This document shows, piece by piece, positions 9,036 to 17,931 of a stretch of DNA of 64,000 nt (the stretch's first letter is position 1; each line of letters begins with the position of its first letter). The stretch is from JBBDMW01 sp040878005 (GTDB taxonomy: Bacteria > Chloroflexota > Dehalococcoidia > Lucifugimonadales > Lucifugimonadaceae), in NCBI GenBank assembly GCA_040878005.1, contig JBBDMW010000043.1, positions 1-64,000 on the forward strand. Direction: 5' to 3'. The notes beneath the pieces were generated by a model. That model did not search any database, was not told the origin of the DNA, and saw only the letters and a program-made list of their open reading frames with translations. Made by a program: the position numbers and the translations under genes.

Positions 9036-10052
9036 GTGACCATCGAATACGTGAAACTTGGCCGTACAGGCGTCAAGGTCTCAAACATTTGCATTGGGAC
9101 CGACAACTACGGCAATGAATATGGCTGTGATGAGGAAACTGCACACCACATCCTTGGCAAGGCGCTGGATGCCGGCATCAACTTTGTAGATACCGCCGAC
9201 TCGTACAACGAGGGCCGCTCTGAGCAGTACATCGGCAACTACCTTTCAAAATCAGGCCGCCGTGACCAGGCAGTGCTTGCCACGAAGTACAGGTCCCGAG
9301 TCGGCCCGGGCCACAATGACCTGGGAGGCTCCCGGTACCACATTGTGCGTGCGGTGGAAGGCTCGCTGAAGCGCCTCAAAACGGACCGCATAGACCTCTA
9401 CTACATGCACCACGTGGACCCGAACACACCCATAGAGGAGTCGCTGCGCGCGATCGACGACCTGGTGAGCGCGGGCAAGGTTATCTATGCAGGGTGCTCC
9501 AACTACCCCGCATGGCTGATGGGTGAATCGCTCCGGGTCAGCGATGTGCGGAACCTGGTGCGGTTCGAGGCAACGCAATCAGTATTCAATATTCTGCAAC
9601 CGGGGTTCGGCCGCGAGGCCATACCGTTCGCTCTTGAAGAGGGCGTGGCGGTGGTGCCTTACAGCCCGCTGGCCAGCGGGATCCTCACCGGCAAGCATCC
9701 GCGGTCGGAGCCGCTGCAGGACTCGAAACTTGGCGGCCGCGACCAGAGTCGAGGCGGTCCGCTGAGGAAGCGGTACTGGGACGATCAGCGCCTGGACACG
9801 GTGGACCGCCTGCGGGAGATTTCAGAAAAGCACAACCAGCCCATGATCCGGCTGGCCCTGCAATGGGTCTCAGAGTTCCCCGGTGTGACCGCGCCAATAT
9901 TTGGAGCGCGCAGCGATGAGCAGATCAACGGAATTTTGGACGCGTGGTCGGAAAAGGCGCCGGACGAAGTGATGGCACAGGTCCGGGCAGTAGCGGAGGA
10001 GTTCGCAGCCAACAGCCCCATGAACTACCCGCCGACTGCTCCAAACCCCTAA
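9036..10052 (+). CDS. Aldo/keto reductase (copy 1)
   Basis: 338 residues, (beta/alpha)8 NAD(P)H-dependent oxidoreductase. The AKR tetrad is visible: Asp52, Tyr57 (DTADSYNEG), Lys84 (LATKYRS) and His125 (YYMHHVD). The C terminus has the cofactor-binding block APIFGARSDEQI. GTG 9036 follows AAAGGCGAT. It lies 93 bases after the Gfo/Idh gene and 81 bases before a second AKR about half identical to it, so the pair looks like an old tandem duplication. Substrate unknown; the YajO/Gpr-like class reduces sugar aldehydes and methylglyoxal-type compounds. Confidence 0.9.
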   Translation: MTIEYVKLGRTGVKVSNICIGTDNYGNEYGCDEETAHHILGKALDAGINFVDTADSYNEGRSEQYIGNYLSKSGRRDQAVLATKYRSRVGPGHNDLGGSRYHIVRAVEGSLKRLKTDRIDLYYMHHVDPNTPIEESLRAIDDLVSAGKVIYAGCSNYPAWLMGESLRVSDVRNLVRFEATQSVFNILQPGFGREAIPFALEEGVAVVPYSPLASGILTGKHPRSEPLQDSKLGGRDQSRGGPLRKRYWDDQRLDTVDRLREISEKHNQPMIRLALQWVSEFPGVTAPIFGARSDEQINGILDAWSEKAPDEVMAQVRAVAEEFAANSPMNYPPTAPNP

Positions 10053-10133
10053 GCGCTACCTCGGTCGCATGACAGCGCCAGGAGCCAATTTCATGTCAAC
10101 AATAGAAACGACTATCAGGGAGGAAACCGGCCC

Positions 10134-11108
10134 GTGGAATATGTGAAACTCGGCCGCACCGGACTCAAGGTCTCGGAGTACTGCATAGGCGGCGACAACT
10201 TTGGAGACCAGACAGACACAGCCGAAGCCATGCGGATCATGGGCAAGGCGTTCGACAACGGCGTCAACTTCATTGACACCGCCAACTCCTATGTGCAGGG
10301 CAAGTCGGAAGAAGTGATAAGCCGGTTCATCAAGACCCGGCGCTCAGAGGTGGTACTTGCATCCAAGTGCCGCAGCAAGGTCGGCGAGGGACCGAACGAT
10401 ATAGGCGTCTCGCGCAAGTCCGTGATGCAGGCCATCGATGACTCCCTGCGCCGGCTGGACACCGACTACATTGACCTTTACCAGGTCCACTCGTTCGACC
10501 CTACGACGCCTTTAGACGAGACGCTGCGGGCGTTCGATGATCTTGTCCATTCAGGCAAGGTCCGGTACATCGGCTGCTCCAACTTCGCCGGGTACCAGTT
10601 GACGAAGGCCCTTTGGACCAGCGAGAAGCACAACCTGGCGAGGTTCGACTCTGTCCAGCCCCGCTACAACCTGCTGTACCGGGAGCCTGAACGGGAGTTG
10701 TTCGAGGTGTGCCGTGACCAGGGAGTGGGGGTCATTCCGTACAGCCCGCAGGCCGGCGGGTTCCTGCTGGGCAAGTACCGCAAGGACAGGGAGACCACCG
10801 GCACCAGGCTGGGAGAGGGCTTCCGGGCGCACCAGTTTTACCGCCGCACGTACTGGCACGACATCTACTTCGAAGCTGTCGAGCAGTTCATGGCGGTCAC
10901 CGAAAAGTACGGTGTTTCGCCAATGGCGCTGGCGCTGGGATGGGTCCGCAGCAACCCGGTCGTGACATCGTGTATCGTGGGCGCCCGAACAGAAGAGCAG
11001 CTGGACCAGAACCTCAAGGCATGGGCCGAGGATGTCCCCTCGGAAGCCCTGGACGAGGCCACCAGGGTGGGCGACTGGCTTCGAGACAACGCGCCGTGGC
11101 CGGGGTAG
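10134..11108 (+). CDS. Aldo/keto reductase (copy 2)
   Basis: 324 residues, paralogue of the preceding gene. Tetrad residues Asp48, Tyr53 (DTANSYVQG), Lys78 (LASKCRS) and His119 (YQVHSFD) are present, and the NADP-binding C-terminal block is SCIVGARTEEQL. GTG 10134 has GGGAGGAAA about nine bases upstream, so the start is well supported. It is 55 bases upstream of glcE and probably co-transcribed with it. Such a reductase could act on the aldehyde or keto form of a hydroxyacid-pathway intermediate; that is inference from position only. Confidence 0.9.
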   Translation: MEYVKLGRTGLKVSEYCIGGDNFGDQTDTAEAMRIMGKAFDNGVNFIDTANSYVQGKSEEVISRFIKTRRSEVVLASKCRSKVGEGPNDIGVSRKSVMQAIDDSLRRLDTDYIDLYQVHSFDPTTPLDETLRAFDDLVHSGKVRYIGCSNFAGYQLTKALWTSEKHNLARFDSVQPRYNLLYREPERELFEVCRDQGVGVIPYSPQAGGFLLGKYRKDRETTGTRLGEGFRAHQFYRRTYWHDIYFEAVEQFMAVTEKYGVSPMALALGWVRSNPVVTSCIVGARTEEQLDQNLKAWAEDVPSEALDEATRVGDWLRDNAPWPG

Positions 11109-11163
11109 ACGCCTACGCGCCATTGGCCTGGCGCAGCAACCGGCCAGTGAAGCCTGGAAACAG

Positions 11164-12435
11164 TTGACTTACGAACTAGAGGGACAGGCTCCGGGCAGCG
11201 TCATCAAGCCAGCTTCGATAACTGAGCTGTCCGAAGCGCTGGCAGAGATGCACGCGGGCGGCAAGGCGGCTGTGCCGTGGGGCGGCGGCACGCGCATGCA
11301 CGTCGGCAACCTGCCAGAACGCTACGACGCTGCCCTGGACCTGGCGCGCCTCAACTCCGGCATTGAGCATGTCCCCGGCGACATGACGCTGATAGTGGAC
11401 GCGGGAGTGCGCTTCGCGGAGGTCCAGGCCGGGCTGGCCAAGGCCGGCCAAAGGCTGCCGTTTGACGTGCCCGACCCTGGAAACGCGACCATTGGCGGGT
11501 CTGTGGCGTCGAACGCCGCCGGTCCGCTGCGGTCGTCGTTTGGCGGCATACGCGACTGGGTTATCGGCATGAAGATCGTGCTGCCTGATGGCACGGTCAC
11601 CAAAACCGGCGGCCGGGTGGTCAAGAATGTACAGGGGTACGACATGCACCGCCTGCACACGGGCGCGTTTGGTACTCTGGGAGTGATCGCCGAGGTGGCG
11701 TTCAAACTTACTCCCCTGCCAAAGTCCACCCGGACAGTTGCTGCGTGGTTCTCGTCGCTGGAGACAGCGGCGGATATGGCAATGCAGGTGTTCAACGGGC
11801 CGCTGACTCCGGAAGCGCTTTCGGTTTTTACCGGCGAGCGTTCCAAGAGTGTGATTACGAAATTGGCGCCAGATGGCGAGGCGGGAGAGGCTCAGCATCT
11901 CCTGTTGGCATTGGTGACCGGAGGCGACGCCGGCGTTGCCCGCCAGGTGAACGAGTTGACAGGGACGGCGGGTGCGGCGTCGGCAGCCGGGTATGCCGTC
12001 CTTGAAGGCGCTGACGCAGAAAGCGCGTGGCAGGATGCCGGGTACGGCGCCAGGGCAGAGCCGGATGCGAACGATGTATCAGCCAGGGTTACCGTGAAGC
12101 CCACGTCAGCCTTTGCGCTGGCCGGTGAGCTTGAGCGAGCCGCCCCAGAGAGCGGATCAAAGCTCTCGACAAGCATTCATGTTGGCTTCGGAACGGTAAT
12201 CGCAGACTGGAGCGGACCGGACTCAGCGGCGGCGAGGCTGGTGGTTGACACCTGCTTTGGCACAGCAAAGGCTCACGGCGGGAGCGCCGTGATTGAACGG
12301 TGTCCGTATGTCATTAAGAGGGACATCGACGTGTTCGGTGACCCGGGCCCGTCGCTGGCGATCATGCGAAGCATCAAGGAACAGTTCGATCCCGGCCGGA
12401 ACCTGAACCCTGGCCGGTTTGTGGGAGGCATCTAG
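11164..12435 (+). CDS. glcE: Glycolate oxidase FAD-binding subunit GlcE
   Basis: About 423 residues, longer than the roughly 350 of E. coli GlcE. FAD_binding_4 domain with WGGGTRMHVG (residues about 37-46), DPGNATIGGSVASNAAGP and GYDMHRLHTGAFGTLGVI. The C terminus closes with FDPGRNLNPGRF, as in the family. TTG 11164 is preferred: no in-frame ATG or GTG follows the upstream stop region, and the FAD domain begins about 16 residues later. A distant ATG at 11032 inside the preceding gene is unlikely. Stop and the glcF start abut directly, implying translational coupling. Confidence 0.85.
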   Translation: MTYELEGQAPGSVIKPASITELSEALAEMHAGGKAAVPWGGGTRMHVGNLPERYDAALDLARLNSGIEHVPGDMTLIVDAGVRFAEVQAGLAKAGQRLPFDVPDPGNATIGGSVASNAAGPLRSSFGGIRDWVIGMKIVLPDGTVTKTGGRVVKNVQGYDMHRLHTGAFGTLGVIAEVAFKLTPLPKSTRTVAAWFSSLETAADMAMQVFNGPLTPEALSVFTGERSKSVITKLAPDGEAGEAQHLLLALVTGGDAGVARQVNELTGTAGAASAAGYAVLEGADAESAWQDAGYGARAEPDANDVSARVTVKPTSAFALAGELERAAPESGSKLSTSIHVGFGTVIADWSGPDSAAARLVVDTCFGTAKAHGGSAVIERCPYVIKRDIDVFGDPGPSLAIMRSIKEQFDPGRNLNPGRFVGGI

Positions 12436-13758
12436 TTGGTCCATAGCGCGGTTGGCCCTCCGGGCACGTTCCCGGGCTTTACCGGCCCGGACGCGCCTCA
12501 AGAGGACGACCTGTACAAGTGCGTCCACTGCGGATTCTGCCTCAACGCCTGCCCGACTTACCTTGAGACGGGACTGGAGGCGGAGTCCCCGCGCGGCCGG
12601 ATCGCATTGATGAAGGCGGTGAACGAAGGCCGGCTGGAGATCACAGATTCCGTGGTGAAGCACTGGGACCTGTGCCTCCAGTGCCGTGCCTGCGAAGTGG
12701 CCTGCCCTTCCGGCGTTCCATACGGTCGACTCATGGAGGCGACGCGTACGGAGATCGAACGCAATTACAAGAGGCCGGCCAGAGTCCGTGCAGGACGCGC
12801 CGTCGGGTACCGTGGCGTCCTGTCCAGCCCGCAACGGCTCCGCTGGGTGGGACGCGCCATGAAGCTGTACCAGCGGTCCGGCATGCGGACGATTGCGCGC
12901 GGGAGCGGCTTGCTGAAACTCCTGCCAGGCGATGCAGATCAAATGGACGATTACATGCCAGTGCTGAGCGACAACTTCTTTGTGGCAGATGGCCGCGTGG
13001 TACCGGCACAGGGCGAAAAGCGCGCTCGGGTTGCAATGCTGGCGGGATGCATCATGACCCTGATGCACGCCGAAACGCTGGAAGCAACCGCCCGTGTGCT
13101 GTCCCGGAACGGCGTGGAGGTGATTGTCACTGCCGGCCAGGGCTGCTGCGGCGCCTTGAACTCACATGCGGGTGAGCGTCAGTCAGCGCGTGATATGGCC
13201 CGGCGCAACATTGATTCGTTCCTGGCTTCTGATCCGGACGCCATCATTGTGGCATCTGCGGGATGCGGCTCTACCATGAAGGAGTACGGGGAACTCCTGC
13301 ACGGCGACCCGGAGTACGCGGAAAAGGCAGAGCGTGCGGCATCGCTCACACGTGATATCCACGAGTTCCTGGCCGACCTGCCACTGGACCCGCCGAAGGC
13401 TTCGATCGAGTACCGGGTGACGTACCAGGACGCCTGCCACCTGGCGAATGCCCAGCGAATACGGGAAGCGCCAAGACAGGTGCTGGCCGCCATCCCCGGC
13501 CTGGAGGTCGTGGAGATGCCGGAGTCTGACATCTGCTGCGGATCAGCCGGTACGTATTCGATCACAGAGAAAGCGATGTCGCAGCGCCTTGGCAGGCGCA
13601 AGGCCCACAACGTGGCGTCCACAAAGGCACAGGTGGTGACTACAGGGAACCCCGGTTGCGCGCTCCAGATGCAAAACGCTCTTCGTGACCTGGGCGAAGA
13701 CGTGAAGGTGCGCTACGTTGTGGACTTACTGGATGAGGCGTACTCGAAGGAACGCTGA
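12436..13758 (+). CDS. glcF: Glycolate oxidase iron-sulfur subunit GlcF
   Basis: 440 residues. Two CxxCxxCxxxCP clusters for [4Fe-4S] centres: Cys29/32/35/39 and Cys80/83/86/90. Two CCG domains follow, with GQGCCGALNSHAG and SDICCGSAGTYS, as in heterodisulfide-reductase-like and glycolate/lactate oxidase subunits. It would pass electrons from the flavin subunits to the quinone pool. The TTG start begins directly after the glcE stop, and GGGAGG inside the end of glcE serves as ribosome binding site. With glcE and the distant glcD it makes a full three-subunit set. Confidence 0.92.
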   Translation: MVHSAVGPPGTFPGFTGPDAPQEDDLYKCVHCGFCLNACPTYLETGLEAESPRGRIALMKAVNEGRLEITDSVVKHWDLCLQCRACEVACPSGVPYGRLMEATRTEIERNYKRPARVRAGRAVGYRGVLSSPQRLRWVGRAMKLYQRSGMRTIARGSGLLKLLPGDADQMDDYMPVLSDNFFVADGRVVPAQGEKRARVAMLAGCIMTLMHAETLEATARVLSRNGVEVIVTAGQGCCGALNSHAGERQSARDMARRNIDSFLASDPDAIIVASAGCGSTMKEYGELLHGDPEYAEKAERAASLTRDIHEFLADLPLDPPKASIEYRVTYQDACHLANAQRIREAPRQVLAAIPGLEVVEMPESDICCGSAGTYSITEKAMSQRLGRRKAHNVASTKAQVVTTGNPGCALQMQNALRDLGEDVKVRYVVDLLDEAYSKER

Positions 13759-13795
13759 CTCCAGGCGCGTCGAGCAATCTTAGCCGAGACCCGGT

Positions 13796-14314
13796 CTATC
13801 CCTCTGCACTGGGGTCCACCGACCGGTGTTCCCGTTGGGGCTTCCGGTCAGCGTGATACGAATCAACCTCATCCTTAAATTGCTCCATGACATCCGCTGA
13901 CGGCGCAGCGTCATTACGGGCATATTTCTGCCGTAGCTCCTGCTTTTTGTCCTCTGGCACCAGTTCCCACTTCACGTCAGTGGCATCTGTGGCGTCCCGT
14001 TCGTGCAACGCAGCCAGCATGGCCTGGATGGCCGGTTCTTCAGGCGGGGGAGAAGCGGGGCGGCGCAGCGGCGGAGGATCGTCCAGGCTGCCCGGAATGT
14101 CAGGCGTGAAGTCAGGGTAGGAAGCCCTGACCGTGTTGGCAGCCTCTTCTACAGCGCTCTGAGTCGGAGGAACGTTATCCCCTGCCTCCTCAAGTTGTCG
14201 GCGTCGAACCGCATCGTACGCAAGCCTGAATTCTATGTGTGCCGCATCGCCAGGACCCTGGCCCAGCAGTTCAAGCTCACGGGTCAAAAGTTCGCTGTGG
14301 TCCCTGGATAGCAT
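13796..14314 (-). CDS. Hypothetical protein, charged and proline-rich
   Basis: 172 residues, not recognised. The N-terminal 60 residues are predicted helical (MLSRDHSELLTRELELLG). The middle holds a proline-rich stretch near residues 78-92, and the C terminus is strongly charged. No membrane segment or cysteine. ATG 14314 has GGAGG about six bases upstream, which supports a real gene. It sits downstream of a second small minus-strand gene (64-base gap), and the two may form one transcript. It is convergent with glcF. Confidence 0.6.
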   Translation of the reverse strand: MLSRDHSELLTRELELLGQGPGDAAHIEFRLAYDAVRRRQLEEAGDNVPPTQSAVEEAANTVRASYPDFTPDIPGSLDDPPPLRRPASPPPEEPAIQAMLAALHERDATDATDVKWELVPEDKKQELRQKYARNDAAPSADVMEQFKDEVDSYHADRKPQREHRSVDPSAEG

Positions 14315-14377
14315 CGAATGGCCTCCATCTGTTAGTTATGCGACTCCCTGGAATGACAACGTCAGCGCGTCGTGCCG

Positions 14378-14809
14378 TCAGGATCTGTTGTTGTCGGGGT
14401 CGATACGCTTCGCGCTATGAATTGACTGGGACGAAAACGTTCCCGCCTCCTCTGTTCCGGAGGAAGGCCTGAGGATCAGCCCCACTGTGTCGGCGCCAGG
14501 CGCCATGTATGGTGCGCGCTGCTCGCTATCCGGGGCCGCAGCCGGCCGGATGAGCAGATCCCCGGGGTCCTCCTGGTTGGCCACGTCAAGGGTCCTTGTG
14601 GTCAGGCCGAGCGCGAGGTCCGAAGGAACGTAGAGCAACGGTTGATCGCCATCGTTAAACTCCAGGTCGTCTTCACGCCGGGGCCCAATGTCCAGGCCTA
14701 CTCTGCCGCCGCCAATGTCTATGAACCTGAAGGCGTCCTGGCCGGATGCCTCTTGATCTCCCAGTCGATCCTTCATCAGGTTTGCGGCTTCGATTGTGAT
14801 CTGCAACAT
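14378..14809 (-). CDS. Cysteine-free HesB/IscA-like domain protein
   Basis: 143 residues. The first 80 resemble the HesB/IscA fold: MLQITIEAANLMKDRLG, then RVGLDIGPRREDDLEF, then a LLYVPSDLALGL-TLDV ending. The protein has no cysteine at all, so it cannot bind an Fe-S cluster as IscA does. A polar C-terminal tail of about 60 residues is extra. ATG 14809 is chosen because GGGAGA lies six bases upstream; an upstream in-frame ATG at 14845 lacks one. Fold assignment is by eye and moderate. Confidence 0.6.
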   Translation of the reverse strand: MLQITIEAANLMKDRLGDQEASGQDAFRFIDIGGGRVGLDIGPRREDDLEFNDGDQPLLYVPSDLALGLTTRTLDVANQEDPGDLLIRPAAAPDSEQRAPYMAPGADTVGLILRPSSGTEEAGTFSSQSIHSAKRIDPDNNRS

Positions 14810-15088
14810 GGTTGTTCTCCCAACCGGTAATCCGTTGGAGCACAATTTCTAGCGGATCGTTGGTTTTGCACTGACTGTGGAAACGCAGGATGCGGGTACC
14901 CGCGGTCAATTACATCGCCGGAACTAGCGAATAGTGATGCCGCGAACGGGCTATCTTCTGGAGGGTGGGGGGCCACAGACCATTGGCCGCCGACGGGAGC
15001 AGTCCAAGACATGGCGCGAGGTGAAGCGAAGACCCTCAGGCTTCGTCGCGACGGAGCGGGCCGCCGTTTGAGTGAAGAAGTGTGTGAC

Positions 15089-16285
15089 CTAGTAAACCGG
15101 GGCGGGGTTATCAGCGAGCGCCACACTGGCCGCCGCTGCGCCTGCACCCCGGGCCAGCTCATATCCGTGCTGGGGCAGTATCCGCTCCAGGGCGCTCAAC
15201 AGAGCGAAGACGTTGCCGGGCACACAGGACTCTCCCATAAGGCCGATGCGGATCACCTTTCCCGCGTACTCGCCAAGGCCTCGCCCCACTTCAATCGAGT
15301 ACTCATCAAGGAGCTGCTGACGTATCTTCACGTCGTCTGCACCTTCAGGCAGCCTGATTATGGTGAGCTGGTCCAGCCTCGACCCAGCGGGCACAGGAAG
15401 TTCCAGCCCCATCGCTTCCAGCCCGGCCCGCAACGCGGCGGCGACACGGCGATGGCGCTCCCAGCGGGTCTCAAGGCCTTCGTTCAGCGCCAGCGCCAGG
15501 GCTTCCCGCAAGCCGTACACCATGCTGATGGGATTCGTGTGATGCGGAACGTGCATCGGACCCCAGTAATCAGCGATCAGGGAGAGGTCCAGGTACCAGG
15601 AGGTGGGGAACTTCTTGCGGGAACGGACCACATCCAGTGCCCGCTCGCTCATCGCTACAGGGCTGATGCCGGGCGGTGCGGCAAGACACTTCTGGCTGCC
15701 GCTATAGGCGTAGTCGATGTCCCATACGTCAAATTCGAGCGGGCTGCCGGCCAGTGACGTGACGCAGTCCACCATGAAGAGCGCGCCGTGTTCATGCGCG
15801 AGCCTCGACAGCGGGTCCACCGGCTGCAGGACACCCGTAGACGTCTCAGCATGGATCGCGGTTACGAGCTTCGTGTCCGGGTGTGCATCCAGGGCGTCGG
15901 CAAGAAGCTGTGGGTCCATCGCCCTGCCCCACTCCGACCGTAGCGGGACAACGTTCACATCCATGCGCTCGCACATCAGGATCATGCGCTCGCAGAAGTA
16001 CCCGTAGGAACAGAGGATGACTGTGTCGCCCGGCTCCAAAAGGCTGACCAGGCCGGCCTCCATGCCGGCTGAGCCTGCGCCTGCCACAGCGAAGGCGTGC
16101 TGTTCGGTCTTGAAGACCTCTGCGAGCATGGACGAGACTTCTTCCAACACGTTGAAGTAGGCGGGGTCAAGGTAACCGAGGATTGGGAGAGACATGGCCC
16201 GGAGCACCCTGGGGTGAGCTGCGCTTGGCCCTGGCCCAAGGATGGTCCGCCGGGGCACTGAAAGCGGAGCGTATCTCTCGGTCAC
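15089..16285 (-). CDS. Class V PLP aminotransferase, alanine-glyoxylate/serine-pyruvate type
   Basis: 398 residues, PLP-dependent. Glycine-rich N terminus ILGPGPSAAHPRVL, PLP-contact segment VDCVTSLAG (Asp173) and Schiff-base Lys199 in SGSQKCLAAPPG. This family transfers an amino group from alanine or serine to glyoxylate, giving glycine. The GTG start at 16285 has GAGGAAAA eight bases upstream. With glcDEF (glyoxylate producers) and malate synthase elsewhere in the window, a role in glyoxylate use is likely but inferred. It is divergent from the SDR gene. Confidence 0.88.
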   Translation of the reverse strand: MTERYAPLSVPRRTILGPGPSAAHPRVLRAMSLPILGYLDPAYFNVLEEVSSMLAEVFKTEQHAFAVAGAGSAGMEAGLVSLLEPGDTVILCSYGYFCERMILMCERMDVNVVPLRSEWGRAMDPQLLADALDAHPDTKLVTAIHAETSTGVLQPVDPLSRLAHEHGALFMVDCVTSLAGSPLEFDVWDIDYAYSGSQKCLAAPPGISPVAMSERALDVVRSRKKFPTSWYLDLSLIADYWGPMHVPHHTNPISMVYGLREALALALNEGLETRWERHRRVAAALRAGLEAMGLELPVPAGSRLDQLTIIRLPEGADDVKIRQQLLDEYSIEVGRGLGEYAGKVIRIGLMGESCVPGNVFALLSALERILPQHGYELARGAGAAAASVALADNPAPVY

Positions 16286-16601
16286 TTGGATTTTCCTCTA
16301 CAGGACGCCGTGGCGCGACGTATGCCGACACCACCCTATTTTTTGGCAACAAGAGAAAAGCTTACACCCGGCGAACATGAATAATCGCCGGAACCAGGTG
16401 CAGGATTGCCGCCGTCACCTGAGCCGTTACGCGCGCATACGGGCGTTGCGTAACCCACGAGAACACAGTTGACCGGAGCACAACAGGCCCTGGATTCGGC
16501 CAGTATCCGTGTTCGCGGCTATAATCCCGGTCGCCGGACGGAGGGTTATCCGTGCCCACTCCGGCGCTTATTTACACGAAGGATGGAAGGGTGCGCACAA
16601 C
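16286..16601. other. 316-bp divergent intergenic region
   Basis: Separates the aminotransferase (minus) and SDR (plus) starts. It contains a perfect TATAAT on the plus strand (annotated separately) and an AT-richer patch around 16330-16365 that may serve the minus-strand gene, with a TTGCCA but no good -10 at proper spacing. No small gene with a ribosome binding site was found. Confidence 0.45.
16520..16525 (+). promoter_or_regulatory. Candidate -10 element (TATAAT) for the SDR gene
   Basis: An exact TATAAT lies 76 bases before the ATG at 16602. No clear -35 hexamer is present at 16-18 bp, so an activator or extended contact would be needed. Called on the -10 alone. Confidence 0.35.
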
Positions 16602-17393
16602 ATGGACCTGGGACTCAAAGGCAAAGTGGCGATAATCACCGGTGGCAGCGATGGAATAGGAAAGGCTGCGGCGGAATCGATGGCCCGTGAGGGCGCGCGA
16701 GTGGCCATCGCCGCCCGAACCCGTGAAACTGTGGATGCAGCCGTGGCTGACATCGAAAAGGCGACCGGCGGTGAGGTGATAGGCATCCCGACGGATGTGC
16801 GTGATGAGGAGCAGGTCAAGAACCTCGTGGACCAGGTGGTCAAAAAGTGGGGCGGCGTCGACATCCTGGTGAACAACGCCGGCACGTCCTCAGCGAAGAA
16901 ATTCGACGAGCTCACCGACGACGTATTCAGTGAAGACTTCCAACTCAAGATCTATGGCGCCATCTACTGCATACGTGCGACGCTGCCGCACATGCGCAGG
17001 GCAGGCTCGGGCTCAATCGTGAACATCACAACTCCCGGCGGGAAAGCATCCGGCCCGGGCAGCAACCCGACGTCAATGGCACGGGCGGCGGGCATCTCCA
17101 TGACGAAGTCGCTGTCAAAAGAGTTTGCCCCTGAGAACATCCGGGTCAACACCGTATGCATCGGGCTCATCAAGAGCGGCCAGCACCGCAGGCGCTGGGA
17201 GGCACAGCATGCCAGGGACTCGTCCTACACACTGGACGACCACTGGAACAGCATGGCAAAAACGGTGCCGCTGGGCCGGGTTGGGGAGTCTGCTGAGGCA
17301 GGTGATGTAATAGCGTTCCTGGCGTCGGAACGGGCAGGCTACGTTACCGGGGCGTCCGTGAACATCGATGGCGGGGTATCACCAGTAGTGTAA
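16602..17393 (+). CDS. Short-chain dehydrogenase/reductase with non-canonical active site
   Basis: 263 residues with a clear SDR Rossmann fold: TGGSDGIG (13-20), NNAG (91-94) and the C-terminal GYVTGASVNIDGG. The active site is altered: at the place of Tyr-x-x-x-Lys the protein reads TSMAR (Thr157, Arg161). The usual Ser is Thr143/Thr144, and the supporting Asn is replaced by Lys116. It may bind NAD(P) but use another chemistry, or act as a pseudo-enzyme; the tail IGLIKSGQHRRRW suggests a distinct SDR branch. ATG 16602 is the only good start in frame, with a weak AAGG about eleven bases upstream. Confidence 0.85.
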   Translation: MDLGLKGKVAIITGGSDGIGKAAAESMAREGARVAIAARTRETVDAAVADIEKATGGEVIGIPTDVRDEEQVKNLVDQVVKKWGGVDILVNNAGTSSAKKFDELTDDVFSEDFQLKIYGAIYCIRATLPHMRRAGSGSIVNITTPGGKASGPGSNPTSMARAAGISMTKSLSKEFAPENIRVNTVCIGLIKSGQHRRRWEAQHARDSSYTLDDHWNSMAKTVPLGRVGESAEAGDVIAFLASERAGYVTGASVNIDGGVSPVV

Positions 17394-17403
17394 GCAAGCC
17401 GGG

Positions 17404-17451
17404 CCAGCGTGGACCGCGGCTTATCCGCGGCCGGTTTCCGGTTCACGCTGG
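17404..17451. terminator. Branched hairpin between convergent SDR and membrane-protein genes
   Basis: Outer arms CCAGCGTG (17404-17411) and CACGCTGG (17444-17451) enclose a second CCGCGG pair. It lies just after the SDR stop and overlaps the end of the minus-strand gene. No T-tract follows, so termination is uncertain. Confidence 0.3.
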
Positions 17452-17822
17452 TCCTGTACGAATCCAGCCACTCCCCCGATGACTGCACCCACGACCGCTC
17501 CCGCACCTGCGCCGATCACCACTCCCACGAACGCGATTAGACCTTCCCACCCAGAGTCCTGGCCCTGGGCATCAATCCACGCATAGAACCCCACGGACAG
17601 CGCACCGATGGCCCCTCCGGGAATTACTCCAGGCAATCCCCATCTCGCCCACCTGCCTCTATCCATGAGCGTGAAGATGGCGAGCAGCCCGCCAGCGAGG
17701 ACGAACGCCAGGTAAATGATGTCAATGGCGGCATCCGTCTCCTCGAGGAAAAACGGGAGATACATCATGAGAACCACCAAATAGCCAACGATTCCCACAA
17801 ACTTTTGTACGTTTCTTGACAT
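17421..17822 (-). CDS. Small membrane protein, four predicted helices
   Basis: About 133 residues, not assigned to a family. Hydrophobic segments: VGIVGYLVVLMMYLPFF, IIYLAFVLAGGLLAIFTL, a Gly/Pro-rich third segment near PGVIPGGAIGALSVGFYAW and a glycine-rich helix VGVVIGAGAGAVVGAVIGG. The C terminus is charged. ATG 17822 (MSRNVQ) is chosen; the frame stays open further upstream but there it overlaps the antisense of the M20 gene and loses membrane-protein composition. Lies 109 bases downstream of the M20 gene on the same strand. Confidence 0.6.
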   Translation of the reverse strand: MSRNVQKFVGIVGYLVVLMMYLPFFLEETDAAIDIIYLAFVLAGGLLAIFTLMDRGRWARWGLPGVIPGGAIGALSVGFYAWIDAQGQDSGWEGLIAFVGVVIGAGAGAVVGAVIGGVAGFVQDQREPETGRG

Positions 17823-17931
17823 GCAGCCGCCCCACATCACCCGTCGCCACACTTCAGTCGACACTGACAGAGGCTTACCGGCTGTGGGAGATGCCCATTG
17901 AAAGTGGGCTGCACGTTGACGGCGCGGGCTT

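Noticed and set aside
15011..15757. 248-codon plus-strand open frame opposite the class V aminotransferase
   Set aside because: Shadow of the aminotransferase; the translated sequence has no conserved pattern.
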